From contig NC_061789.1 of the NCBI RefSeq assembly GCF_022458985.1, positions 13,796,357 to 13,860,356 of the forward strand: a stretch of DNA of 64,000 bases, given 5' to 3'. Positions 26,586 to 49,525 of this stretch are shown here, in pieces (positions within the stretch are counted from its first letter, which is position 1; the number at the start of each line of letters is the position of its first letter). The translations under genes and the position numbers were made by a program. The notes under the pieces were generated by a model. That model had not been told where the DNA came from and did no database searches. It saw nothing but the letters and a program-made list of their open reading frames with translations. This DNA comes from Mugil cephalus (taxonomy: Eukaryota; Chordata; Actinopteri; Mugiliformes; Mugilidae).

Positions 26586-26640
26586 GGAGGTTGCCATGGG
26601 CGCTCTGGTTGCTAAGGAAGTATCTCGATACTTCCGGTGT
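26586..26640. promoter_or_regulatory. Candidate iqck promoter element with RFX-type half sites
   Basis: Immediately upstream of the iqck start there are two GTTGCC/GTTGCT half sites (26590-26595 and 26608-26613) and an ETS-like CTTCCGG at about 26631-26637. RFX X-boxes are built from GTTGCC and GGCAAC half sites and control many cilium genes. A perfect two-half X-box is not present, so this is only suggestive. Confidence 0.25.
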
Positions 26641-29249
26641 AAACATAACTGGACCACAAGGGAACGGGTCGAATTTAATTTTATTTATTTATTAATTTTT
26701 ATATAATATTTTTTTGGGTTAAATACGATGATTTTTGTTTTAACTTCAACATTAAACCATTGGAATTCCACAGTGAATGTTTAAAATTGACTGAAAATAT
26801 ATATGTAAAATGTGTAATTCTCTATCAATTCAGTTGCTGAAATTGTATTGCTACTTATTATATCGACGTGTGCCGGACTCTAATTTAAATTATCTTCAGT
26901 GTATCTTTGTTTTGTCGCATCAGCTGTAAAAACAATAATAGAAGGCTTCACTTTTCATATTCTTCGTACCGCCAGTAGATGTCAGTAAATGACTTCATGA
27001 TGCTTAATTCTGAAACAGAAATAACTAAATAAGAGAAATAAATGCAGAATATACCTGATGACCTATCCATACTGTCACTCACATAAATACTACTAACCAT
27101 AACGAACGGATGAGGTTGACATTTGCACATGACATTTGTGCAGTTTATAACTGTACTGACCTAATAAACATATTTATAAAAACAAAATATTGGTGTTTTT
27201 TTTTTCGGTTGTTTGTCAAAGAAAATGATGACAAAATAAACCTGTCATAAGAAGCCAGACAGTGAATGCAAGCTTTTATTCAAGCAATGGCAGTGGCAGG
27301 TATTGTACAAACTAAAAATGTTGTTAAATTTTTGGCCATCCAAAAATGTATAAAATACAGTAATTATTTATTATAATTTGGTATGTTCTGCTTATTATTT
27401 AAAATACAATTTGCTTATTTTGTAACAGAACAGACGGTATGTAAACTAGACAATCATTCCAATTTATACTTGTGTTCACCTACACTTTTCAAGCAGGTTA
27501 AATATATATCATAATAAATGAATCCTTTATTTCTATACATTTTCTTCATCAGATGCACACACTGCACAAAGCGTAAAGCATTAGAAATGAACTCACCTGT
27601 TTGCTATTAACAAAACTTAAAGATGGTTTTGTCAACATGTGCATATGTGATTTAGTTTTTGAGACCACGAAGACTGATTTGGCTTTGTTGTTCTGATTTT
27701 GGCCACAATTTGTACAGTATTGCTGGTTGGATGAACACAGACGACCCTTTTTTAAACCCCCTCACCTCATTAAGATATTAAGTATTTTAAGAAAAATATA
27801 CCTTAATTGAAGACAGACGGACAAAGGCATCCTCATATTTCTAGTTGGTGACATGCCAGCTAATCTTCCACGAGTTGGTTTACATCCAGCACGGAAGTGC
27901 TGACAAGATTTTAAAAAACATCAATAAAATTGCAGGGTAAACATTCCCAAATCCAACAAAGAGCCAGACAGAGCAGCTTATATTAGCTTGAAAGAGCAGT
28001 GAAAAAGATTTAAAAGGGATTCATTAGCTGTAAAATCAATTGTAATTTAGTTTTTCAGCCTGGAATGAGCCCTTTATATTCACATTGGGAGTAAGTTCAA
28101 GCCACTCTAAACTTTACTGGACACTTGTAAAGTGAAAAGGTGAGGGAGGAGTGTTCAGTGCAATCCTTAAAATCACCCCTAGGTGGCACTTTGTTGCAAC
28201 CATTAGTCCTTTAAATAGCACACAGCTCGATGGGAATGAGGCAATTTCCAGGGGCTGGAGGCTGTAATCCCCTAAAATTAATGTCGTCAGTTAGAAGTAA
28301 CGATGCATTTATTGCCCCGGGAAGTAAAACCTGTTAACTACATACAGTTGCTGAGCGCCTTGTTGTGGCTGATAAACTATGACTGGTCAGTCACAGCCCT
28401 GTAAAGGGTATTGCTTCTTTTTGTTTTTCCTCTTTACGGGGAAAAAAGACAAAGTGTTGAATATGAGCCTTGTTACATTTGGTCAATAGGTGCACAGGGG
28501 GAGGAGTTTAGGAAACGGTCAACTGTACCATTTGATCAAAATTTGCCAACCCAGAAATGTCAATGGAGAGCTTCTATGAGCCCTGCCCTCGTCGCCCTTG
28601 TCCCACGTATTTACAAAACCACATTTGAGGCTACAACGCAGTCTGTATATAAAGGATATACACAGTCTATATACAGTCTATAATGACAAAACGTTTCATC
28701 TCACTTTAAACAGAACAAGTCATTTGGTGTAAGCAGCACAGGTAATAGCATTGTATATGTTTAAGGAACATTAATATGTGAAGCATATACCAGGAAATTT
28801 TACTCTGGAAAAATAAATAAATAAGTTACATTTTTCCCCTTCATAGCCACACAAGAAAGGCTCCGATGGCTTTTTTAAATCTGAAAGAGAAATAAATGTT
28901 TGTGCTCAAGAAGGAATTCTAATTTTTTTTTCTCATATAGTGCATACTTCATAGACAGTTATTCTGGTATTGTCAGGCAGTATTAGTTTAGGTAAGATAC
29001 ACGTCACATTCATTCTACTGGTAGTGTAATGTATACTACAGTATTTTATTCCTTTAATTCAGAATGAGTTTAGTTCACCGTTTGTGGGTATTAGGCTAAA
29101 GCTGGGAGTTATTCAGTGCTGAAGAGACACTTCAGTCCATTTTGTTAAGATAATAAAAGTTTTCCAGGTCTAGTCTCTACAGGGCACACTCACAACATTC
29201 AGTGTAGGAAAGAAGCCCAACAAAGAGGACGAGGGACTCGTCTGTGCTT
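26640..29249. other. Spacer between iqck and u2af2, probably including the u2af2 3' UTR
   Basis: AT-rich, no coding exon recognised. Minus-strand AATAAA signals for u2af2 occur near 29045-29050 and 27274-27280 (TTGAATAAAAGC). The latter would give a 3' UTR of about 2 kb. The choice between them cannot be made from sequence. Confidence 0.4.
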
Positions 29250-37404
<8,155 letters not shown>

Positions 37405-37636
37405 TGTATTCGTTACGCGTGTGAAAATACGGCAGCTCCGATGCCTCTCGAGAGAAAAAGATGAACCTGTCAGCTGTCTCAGCGCCTCAGTGCCGCAAAC
37501 CCGCTGAATGCTGCACGGACGGAGTCGACCTGAACACACGACATCCGCTTTCCTCTTCGAAATAATACCAACCGGAAACCAAACGATGTTTCTATTTATT
37601 CAGTTATTAGCTTTTACATTTTTTAACCATAAACCA

Positions 37637-37760
37637 CAGGTGTTAAACATACGGCACGCGGGCCAAAAGCGGCCCGCCAGAGGGTCTAATCTGGGCCGCA
37701 GCATAAATCTGCAAAGTGCGAAAATTACATAGAAGACTGAAAAATTTCAGCAGACAGCAA
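37637..37760. mobile_element. Fragment of a hAT-type element (one end)
   Basis: 'caggtgttaaacatacgg' followed by 'gcgggcc' and 'cggcccgccagaggg' is the characteristic end of a widespread fish hAT family. I see no opposite terminus nearby, so this is probably a truncated copy. Confidence 0.55.
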
Positions 37761-38788
37761 TGTGCCCAAATTGCACTTATGTTCTTTAAAATATATATAT
37801 ATATAAAATCTTTTTTATTATATTTTCCGTTCACATACAGCAATACTCGATACATACAATGTATCCAGATGAACTTGCTGAAAGGGAGTTTGTCTTACAG
37901 TGAATATTGAAAACAACAACTAACTAAAGCTAAGACAGCCAGCCACCTAAACCTGCAGTCCTAGAGACAAATACCAAATGTTTTGCAATTTTCTCAGAAA
38001 AAGAACTGAAACTATTAATAGAGAATCATCATCATTCATAGCTGCTCAATTAATTACTGGATACAATCATTGCCACTTTACATGAATCAACATGTGATAA
38101 ATATATATATATAAATATGCAAATTAAGTTAAAAACCAAGGACTGCATCTGATCTGCAGCCATACTGCCACCTCCGCCACTCTGTTGACCATGTTGCTAC
38201 TCTCGTGTGCTGCTATTTTAATGTCACAGTTTGTATCATGGTGCTGTTTCTTTACACTCTACTGTCGATACTGTTTTACTCATTCAATACTTATTTATGG
38301 GGGATTATTCATTTCACATTTATGATACCGTAGGCCATGTTACATATTGTTAGCCTAAAAGCATAATTGCCCAAGTCATGTTTTGACTTACTATTACAAT
38401 ATAAATAAAAAAAAAGTATAATGGGTTTGCTAAAACTTGTTTTTTTTTCTTGTTTTTTACGAAAATAATTAAAAATTTGACTTTATTATGCTATTAGGCT
38501 AATAGGGTAATGACATGATAAAACAATGTTCTGCTTCATTTAAAAAATCATCTATTATTAATATGTGCGTCAACCATGAGCACTGGTATGATCTCATGGT
38601 TCAAAAGTGGACACTATACTTCTGCAACTTTTTTAACCAAAAAAGGAATATTATCGATAAATTGTAAATGAACATAGATGCTACGTTTATACCATAGACC
38701 ATCTATGGTTTTAAAGTCATGCATTACTGTATGCATCACATAGAATAAGAACCAGTATCTGGAAGCTCCTCCTCTACCGCCTGTCATT

Positions 38789-38852
38789 CTAAACATACCA
38801 CTTTGACAACATGCATGGAAAATAACTGACTCAGCTGTGCTGCTATTAAAAG
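38789..38852 (+). promoter_or_regulatory. Candidate muscle-type promoter of dhrs7c
   Basis: A MEF2-like CTAAACATA (38789-38797), an E-box CAGCTG (38832-38837) and a TATA-like TATTAAAAG (38844-38852) lie just upstream of a stretch that ends in a consensus donor (ACCA/gtaagt, exon end 38975). A first non-coding exon of about 38875-38975 is thus plausible. DHRS7C is known to be expressed in heart and skeletal muscle, which fits MEF2 and E-box control. Functional use is inferred. Confidence 0.4.
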
Positions 38853-39539
38853 AGCTCAAATCCCAAAGTATTGCTGTGGCAGGACGGCCCGGCTGTCATG
38901 TCACGGGAGCACTGCTGAGGCGTGCAGCTACAGCTCCTCAAGAGAGGAATTAAACCTACGGAGGCCCGAGAACCAGTAAGTGGAGGCTGCTAATTCATTT
39001 ATTGCAGTGTTGAGGGTAGCGTCAGCTGGCTGAGTCATTCAGAAATGAACTGCTTCTTCAAATCCAGCAAGTAGTGGGAAAGCCTGAGGGAAAACTATGC
39101 TTTATGATGTTTGATTTAAGTTCTGAGACTGAAGTGATTAGAAAAATAGTTCAGTCATTTCCACACTTTGCTGTGGAATAAGGCGGCGTGTGCTCTGTGA
39201 CTCTGAGTCATTGTGAGAGCTACGCTATCTGTTTCTAGGGCAGTTTATAATTAGAAGCCTCTTCTTGGATAAACAACCGGCGCTCGGCATGGTATACCTA
39301 AACTGAAAGGTTATCTTCCAGCTCCTAGTTGGACACAACTCTGAGTGTCTCTCTTTACACTCAGATGAGAGAAAATTGGCACAGTCAAGAATATAACACT
39401 CTGAGCTGGTGGATGGATTATGAAACAAACGGGCCATCGAACAGAGAAATGTAACGCGCCCCCAAAACCTCCTACTTAAAGAGGCACCATTCAGACCGGA
39501 AGAGTTTCACATAATTTTAGTTAGTTATTTCATACCTCT

Positions 39540-39960
39540 TTGTAATTGTTTCTTGTTTCTTTGTTGTCAGTTCAAGTTTGTTTATATGTAATTGTGTTTC
39601 TTTGTCGTAAAGTTGTGTATTTTTGTTCCTTTGTATTCATATTGAATCACTGTGTAGTTTTTTGGTGGTTTCCGCTCTTAGTAGCTGTTATTTGTAGTTG
39701 TTTTGAGTTTGTTTTGCGTGTCTTTGTGGTTGTCTTGCTTCTCTTTATTGTTGTTTTTTGTCTTTATTAGTAGATGTTTGTTGTCTTGTGGTTGCTTTGT
39801 ATCTCTTTGTGGTTGTTTTGTGTATATTTGTAGGTGTTGTGTGTGTCTTTATAGGTATTTTGTTGAGGTTGTTTTGTGTCTTTATGTAGCTGTTATGTTC
39901 TTCTTTAAGGTTGTTTTGTGTTTCCTTATGGTTCTTTTGTGTTTATCGATGCTACCAATC
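39540..39960 (+). repeat. Degenerate TG-rich minisatellite
   Basis: Irregular tandem copies of a unit of roughly 20-30 bp built on 'tttgtggttgttttgtgt'. The long open frame across it is a by-product of the repeat and is not a gene. Confidence 0.75.
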
Positions 39961-40147
39961 ACATCTAAGCTTTAGTCTCATAATTTGGGAGTGAGATTTT
40001 ACTGAATGTGTACAATTACATAAATACACATATCCACATAATAATGTCATTATGTCTTCATTGTGATCATTGGCATACAAACGTGGTTAAAAAATGTTGT
40101 CTACGTCTTTGTTTCAGAATCATAGGAACTCATAGGTGTAGCTAAAA

Positions 40148-43146
40148 ATGGTTGTTGAGAGTGAGATGGAGTCCAATGTAACGGAGCCGGAGAGCTTCTG
40201 GGTATGAAAACACTTGTTCTGTAGACGCTAAATCGTGATTGACATCTCATCCCATCTCATATGCATCGCCCATGATTCAAAGTTACTGTTTACATCCTTA
40301 ACATTACCATGACTGTCATGGTGATATCAATGACAGTTTATGACGGAGTGTTCATTCTTTCTTTTCTAGTTTGTTTCTGCCGGTGTTGTCAGTCAGTGTG
40401 GCTTAATACAAAGACTTAATAAACACAAAGTGAATTAACACATCATACTTCGTTTGTCACCAACTGAAGTGTAAAGATTTACACTTCATTAGGTATGTTA
40501 TCCCAAACACACCTAGCTTGGCATGATACATTTTTTTGTTGTTATTGTGTTATTTAGTGACCGGATTCTGTTTCCATTCCATCCAGAATGTTTCGTTTAG
40601 CATCTTGAGATAATATGTTCAAAGACGTGATCTTTTCAGCGTACCTTCCAGGAGATGGACTCCTGGGCCACCACTGTCATCTTGCTGCCCTGTGTTGTCG
40701 TGCTGACTGCTGGATTTTTCTACGTCTACGGTGCGATTGTCGGCCTGCTGTCCAAAACATCAGTGCGCAATAAGGTGGTGGTTATAACGGATGCACTGTC
40801 AGGGCTTGGAAAAGGTAACACAAGTGCAGTGCAAATTTCCTACGGTATTGTTTGAATGTGACATGACGGGCGCTATGTGTTTTGTCTGAAGAATGTGCAG
40901 GTGTGTTTCACAAAGGCGGAGCAAGGCTCATCCTCTGCGGGAAAAGCTGGGAGAAACTTGAGGAACTTGCGGATGATTTGGCAAATTCCTCTGATCCCAC
41001 AGTCGTGAGTCAAATGTAACAGATCCTTTGCCGTATCGGAGGGTCGGAGGCCTCCTAGGGTCTTGTTTTTGGTGACAGTGTTGGTCATTTTAACACTTTA
41101 GACCAGGGCTCTTCAATGTTTTTCAGGCCAAGAACCCCCACATTTATGGAGAGATTAAGTAGGGACCTACCAACTATATGTGTTCTATATTAAACTTGGC
41201 CTAGTCCTATTTATAAATATACATTATTATTATCATTTTGCAATATTAAGCTATCCTGTATCCCTTTACTAAAATATGTTGGATTCATGCAGACCCCCTC
41301 ATGGTCGCATAACCCCTGTTGAAGACCTATGCTTGCAGCAGCACCTCTTTCAGATAACAGAATAGGCAACTAGGACCTGAAAGGAGCAACCAGTCAGCAG
41401 TAGTGCTGGGAACATAGGTGTTTAACTGGCCTCACCACTTAACTGTCTCAACTGATAAAAAGTGCAATTATTCTCAGTTCATTTCGACCACATCACAGGT
41501 TATATATGCAACAGTGCCTCCATGATTAATGACAACTTATTAAATGGGTCAACAGGCTAAGTACACTGGGATTTCAGTTAATTAAAGGTCAGATTTGGTG
41601 TATTTGCACTTTGAAAGAATACATAACGTAGCTAAATTACTAAATGAAACTGCTGTAACAGTTCATGAGCCAAACTTTCTGTATTTTTTTGGAAAGTGTA
41701 AGCTTTCACTGTTTCCCCTCCTCAGACATTTCCTCCGAAGCTAGTCCTGCTGGACTTTGCAGACATGGAGAGCATGCCTGAGGCAATCGCAGAGATCCTG
41801 GAGTGTTACGGCTGCCTGGATATTCTCATCTTCAACAGCAGCATGAAGGTTAAAGCACCAGCACAGAGTCTGTCTCTGGAGATGGACAAGCTGCTGATGG
41901 ACAATAACTACTTTGGGCCCGTCACACTGGCTAAAGGTGGCGTAAAGATGGAAGCAGGTGAGGCAGCGTTTAAGCCCGCAGAGGTGTGACGGCTCTGGTG
42001 GCGTTTCTGTTTCAGGTGTGCTGCCCTCCATGATCTCCAGGAGAAGTGGTCACCTGCTCCTCGTTAACAGCATCCAAGGGAAGCTGGCCGTGCCTTTTCG
42101 CTCTACTTGTGAGTTCCCACGTTCCTTTGTAACCTAAACATATTTCGTTTTTTGTTTTAGTTTTTTTGCCTGACCAACAGTTACGTTTATTAGCATTGGA
42201 AACAGAGGGAATAGCAGCTATTCAGATTTCACAAGCTGGCACCAACTCAACTGAAAAAAACTGAAATGACTTAGGCCTGTTTTCTGACTAACGTTAGCAT
42301 TCAAAGCTAGTGTTAGCATAAAAACTTTGACACCAAAACTAACTTTAGCATCAAGAAAACTAAAGTTAGCGTATACATATAAAATATTAAGCACAACAAG
42401 CTAAAGTTAGCATGAAAATAAAAGGCCAATTTTCGATTACTAAAGCACAGAAAAGCTAAATTTAGAATAAACGCAGACTTTAGCATTTAATGCTATTCCC
42501 AGCCCAAAAGCTACAATTAGCATGAAAGCTAGTATTGCTATGAAAACTGACATAGACGTAAAACAAAAAGAATAAAAACTCAGTTAGCTTAGGCAGCATA
42601 AAAAAATAACTCTTGAATAAACAACTAAAATTAGATTTTTTAAAAAAAAACTCAGTGTTGATGGTTATTTTTTATAAGTGTTGTCACAAATGGACTCTGG
42701 TTTCCAGATGCAGCCTCGAAACATGCAGTCCAGGCCTTCTTTGACTGCCTGAGAGCCGAAGTAGAAGAGTACGGCATCTCAGTCAGCACCATCAACCACA
42801 CCTTCATCAGCCGCTCTGAGGCAACAGAGGCAGCGTCCTCCAAGTCCACCTGGTCACGTGAGTTAAAGAAGAGGAATTGGGATGACGTGGAAAGCAAGCA
42901 TAACTTTGAATTCTGAATAAATGAATCTCCTTTGCAGTGCTGTACACTAGGAAGCCCCTCGGCGTCTCTCCAGATGAGGCAGCTACAGAGATTGTGAAGA
43001 CTTTAAATAACAAAAGGAGGGAGGTGGTAATTGCTCCCTCGCTCCCGAAGGTGGCCATTTACGCCAGGTCCTTCTTCCCCAACGTGTTCTTCTCTGTGAT
43101 GGCTGCGGGAGTGAACAACGCCGCCGCCGCTGCTGAGAGGACCTAA
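40148..43146 (+). CDS. dhrs7c: DHRS7C-like short-chain dehydrogenase/reductase
   Basis: Coding exons 40148-40201, 40640-40814, 40892-41004, 41726-41936, 42016-42108, 42708-42857 and 42938-43146 join in phase. From the ATG at 40655 the protein has 311 aa, the usual DHRS7C length. An in-frame, well-contexted ATG at 40148 adds 23 residues ([10 protein letters not shown]...); the true start is unsettled. Numbered from 40655: an N-terminal membrane anchor (about 7-30), the cofactor-loop segment [13 protein letters not shown] (41-53), Ser180, and YAASK with Tyr193 and Lys197. The Ser-Tyr spacing of 13 is that of classical SDRs. The TGxxxGxG motif reads TDALSGLG and the NNAG motif reads FNSS. The end is ...[10 protein letters not shown]. 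Mammalian DHRS7C (SRP-35) sits in sarcoplasmic reticulum and is linked to retinol and calcium handling. An AATAAA at 43762 may end the mRNA. Confidence 0.92.
41101..41332. mobile_element. hAT-like short element, copy 3, in a dhrs7c intron
   Basis: It starts 'ccagggctcttcaatg' and ends 'aacccctgttgaagacc', the same terminal pair as the 13.9 kb copy in the opposite orientation. It shares 'actaaaatatgttggatt'. It lacks the 'cctactgtgtacagg' block found in the other two copies. Confidence 0.6.
42285..42560 (+). repeat. Degenerate repeat of GTTAGCAT / CTAAAGTTAGC words
   Basis: Irregularly spaced copies of 'gctaaagttagcat' and close variants occur at about 20-60 bp intervals in a dhrs7c intron. 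The spacing is not constant, so this is a loose word repeat and not a true tandem array. Confidence 0.6.
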
Positions 43147-43761
43147 ACATGCTGTGATATCAGGATATCTGTGATAACAAGTTTTCACTTATTATCCATT
43201 GGTGATTTATGGTGTTGAACACATCATAAATCGGTAAAAAAATATATATGAGGGCTGGAATGATCGGGGCGATTAATATGCTAACATGTACATGAATTAT
43301 CACCAATTTATCTGCCAAAAATATTTCACGTCAATTCGTCAACCCTCTCACCTTAGATTGGGAGTACATGTGTGTGCTTGTGGCTCGACAAGTGAATGTG
43401 TTCTTATTTTACCAAAGTAATTTTGAAAATACATTTTTTTGCAGGTTTAATCACCAACGATCATAGTTTTACTATTTATTCTAGCGATATGTGGACTTAT
43501 GGGTCAGTAACCTCAACACAGAATGATCTACACATCTTTATTTTAAGAAATGTGCTTTATAAATCAAATTATTATTCATGTTATAAGTTTAACTAAATGA
43601 CTGTTACTATTTAGATACTTTTAATTAAAGAGTTGGCCCATGCACAATAGAAATACTTAACTAGAAAGAGTCATACAAGTTATTATTTCAAGTTTAATAA
43701 CGGATATACTGTATTAAGCTATTAAGGCCAAACATGTTGTAATTTAATTCTTCATGTAATG

Positions 43762-43767
43762 AATAAA
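43762..43767 (+). terminator. Candidate poly(A) signal of dhrs7c
   Basis: First plus-strand AATAAA downstream of the dhrs7c stop codon, giving a 3' UTR of about 0.6 kb. Confidence 0.35.
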
Positions 43768-43934
43768 ACATACAAAAAGACGACCGTTGTTTTTGATCTC
43801 GCAAACTCGTCATGAATCAGTTGTTACTGAAGATATACAAAAGACATGTCACACAAAGATTTGATTTAATATTTATTGAATTGAATGTGGCCAAATTGAA
43901 TTTAATTTTAATTTAAAATTCGATTTCATTTAAT

Positions 43935-45205
43935 TTACAGTGGAAAGGTGTTTGCACCCTTCCTGATTTCATATTTTTCTGCATGTTTATCACACATAAA
44001 TGTTTCAGATAATCAAACTAATGTGATTAATAGACAAAGATAGCACAAGTAAACACAAAAATCAGTTTATATGAAGATTTTTATGATTACGAAAAAAAAA
44101 ATCCAAATCTACTGGGAAAAAGTGATTTCCCCCTAAACCTAATAACTGGTTGGGCCGACCTTAGCAGCTACAACTGCAGTCAAGCATCTGTGATAACTTC
44201 CGATGAGTTTTTCACAGCATTGTGGAGAAATCTTGGTCCACTCCTCTTTACAGAATTGTTGTAGTTCAGCCACATTGGAGGTTTTTTCAGCATAAACCCC
44301 ATTTTTAAGGTCATGTCACAGCATCTCAGTAGGATTCAGGTCATGGTGGTGAACAGTGGCCGGCCAAACAAATTTAGCCCAAGAACAAAGTGACAACTCA
44401 TCCAAGAGACCCAACAACAACAACAACAACAACATGGGCTCTGTAGCAGCAGCACAATGATCCAAAACACACAAGCAAGTCCACCTCTGAATGGCTGAAG
44501 AAAACCAAAGTGAAGTCGCATGCAGTGGCCTAGTCAAAGTTCCGACCTGAATCCTACTGACATGCTGTGACATGACCTTAAAAAGGAGGTCCATGCTGGA
44601 AAAACCCTCCAATCTGGCTGAACTACAACAATTCTGTAAAGAGGAGTGGAACAAGTTTTCTCCACAATGCTGTGAAAAACTCAGCGGAAGTTATCACAAA
44701 TGCTTGACTGCAGCTGTAGCTGCTAAGGTCGGCCCAACCAGTTATTAGGTTTAGGGGGAAATCACTTTTTCACAGGACCATTAAAAATGAAAACCTTCAT
44801 TTAAAAACTGTTGATTGCTGCCTGCTCTCTCTTTCTATTAAATTCCTCTTGGTCACTAGTTTTCTTACCTTGTGCTGATGTAGCATTTGAATTTACCCAG
44901 TGGGGATCAGTAAAGTATTACCTTATCTTAACTTACTCTGTCTTACCTTACCTTACCTTACTTTACCTCACCCCTACCCTATCTTATATTATCTTACCTT
45001 ACCTTACTTTACTTCACCTTATCTTATATTATATTACCTTACCCTATATTATCTTATGTTTCCTTACCTTATCTTATCTTACCTTTTCCTATCTAACCTT
45101 ATCTTAAATTACCTTATCTTGTCTTATCTTACCTTATCTTTGATTAATATTTAAAACTGTCATAAAACATCTGATCTGAAACATGTAGGTGTGACAAACA
45201 TGCAA
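43935..45205 (+). mobile_element. Defective Tc1 element rearranged into a fold-back, with nested insert
   Basis: The left terminus (43937: 'cagtggaaaggtgtttgc' then 'cccttcctgatttc') matches the left terminus of the element at 49.5 kb. A right-terminus remnant 'ggtgtgacaaacatgcaa' lies at 45188-45205. The plus strand at about 44,440-44,760 reads like a Tc1 transposase C terminus (DNDPKHTSKSTSEWLKK, then PSQSSDLNPTDML), broken by stops. Its 3' end is duplicated in inverted orientation: arms at about 44110-44343 and 44543-44777 are near-identical inverted copies around a 200-bp loop. A CAA run lies at 44408-44432. The part from about 44815 to 45145 is foreign (see the nested tail). Confidence 0.85.
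44815..45147 (+). repeat. Non-LTR retroelement-like 3' tail with TTACC/TTATC pentamer tract
   Basis: The phrase 'acccagtggggatcagtaaa' followed by 'gtattacc' resembles the 3' end of common fish LINE/SINE elements, which finish in a microsatellite. Here the microsatellite is a 220-bp tract of CTTAC/CTTAT pentamers (about 44925-45145). It interrupts the Tc1 element, since Tc1-like sequence resumes at about 45148. Confidence 0.65.
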
Positions 45206-45234
45206 ATATATTATCTTAAATCGAATTTGATTAA

Positions 45235-45345
45235 ATGTCCACATGTGGACTGTGGGAGAAACCGGAGTACCCGGAGAAAACCCTCGGACACATGGGGAGA
45301 ACCTGCAAACATACAAATTGCTCCACCATGTGTCCCATCCTAGGA
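45235..45345. repeat. Fragment of the common teleost interspersed repeat
   Basis: 'acccggagaaaaccctcgg' with flanking 'gtgggagaaaccgg' matches the core of the fuller copy at 55.0-55.3 kb. It abuts the 3' end of the HIPK-like kinase gene. Confidence 0.6.
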
Positions 45346-45370
45346 TCCATGGAGTCCTTCGTAGCCTTCC

Positions 45371-48840
<3,470 letters not shown>

Positions 48841-49123
48841 TTTTATTTTGTCACACAAAGCTGGAGGAGAAACGTTGACAAAAGAGATTTTATGAATCTA
48901 CATGACTTTAACACATTTGATGAACTATCTACAACAGTACATATTTTGTTTAGGAAAATGCACCACTAATGCACTACACCACTGAAATGATTAATATGTA
49001 GTACTAAAGACAAGAAAAATTAGATTATAATAGTTTTTTGTGAGCTTCTCTGCTTGGACATTGGAGGCTTTCTCAAGCTCCAAAATGTTTGCTGAGTAAC
49101 ACAGAAGAGTAGAGCTACTTACT

Positions 49124-49420
49124 TGTCTAAAAGTTATGTTGTTTCAGATCGCGTTGAAGTGATTTGAAGATAGATGTCGTTAATTCGTCGCTCTTCTCGT
49201 CGCTCGTTAACTCTTCTGTAGATGAATGTCTTGATTCTGATACTGATTTTTGTCTAGTTGTGCTGATAAACGGAAACAGAACGGCATGTGTTCTAGAACA
49301 CCTCTGTGATGTCACTGTGATGTCATTACTGCACCTGGCCCATGTCACAGAATTCCGAAGGAAGCAGAGAGTCGGTTCAGCGTACACAAACACTGGTGTG
49401 GTCATTGTACATTAGCAGTA
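49124..49420 (-). promoter_or_regulatory. Likely 5' non-coding exon and promoter zone of the HIPK-like kinase
   Basis: A consensus donor (GACAA/gtaagt on the minus strand, exon end near 49125) lies upstream of the acceptor (ctcctccag, about 48862) that precedes the start codon. The exon start is not visible. The open frame here is not obviously coding. Confidence 0.4.
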
Positions 49421-49525
49421 TATTAATATCTGACTACACATTAAAGTGGAACTTAATATTCTACCACTGATAATAACATCACCAGTCCTGAACTCTGCCA
49501 TGAAGCAGCTTTACTGCAGATTCAC

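Larger units (their letters stand above)
37405..40117. other. Divergent spacer between u2af2 and dhrs7c
   Basis: 37,405-37,570 is GC-richer and carries the u2af2 5' UTR and promoter. A hAT-type end lies at 37637-37700 and an imperfect TG-rich tandem repeat at 39540-39960. A candidate dhrs7c promoter and first exon lie at 38789-38975. Otherwise AT-rich, with no coding exon recognised. Confidence 0.5.

Noticed and set aside
39546..39975. Two overlapping hydrophobic open frames
   Set aside because: They arise from the degenerate TG-rich minisatellite.
44811..45154. Open frames reading LTYLTLPYL repeats
   Set aside because: They are translations of the TTACC/TTATC pentamer tract.
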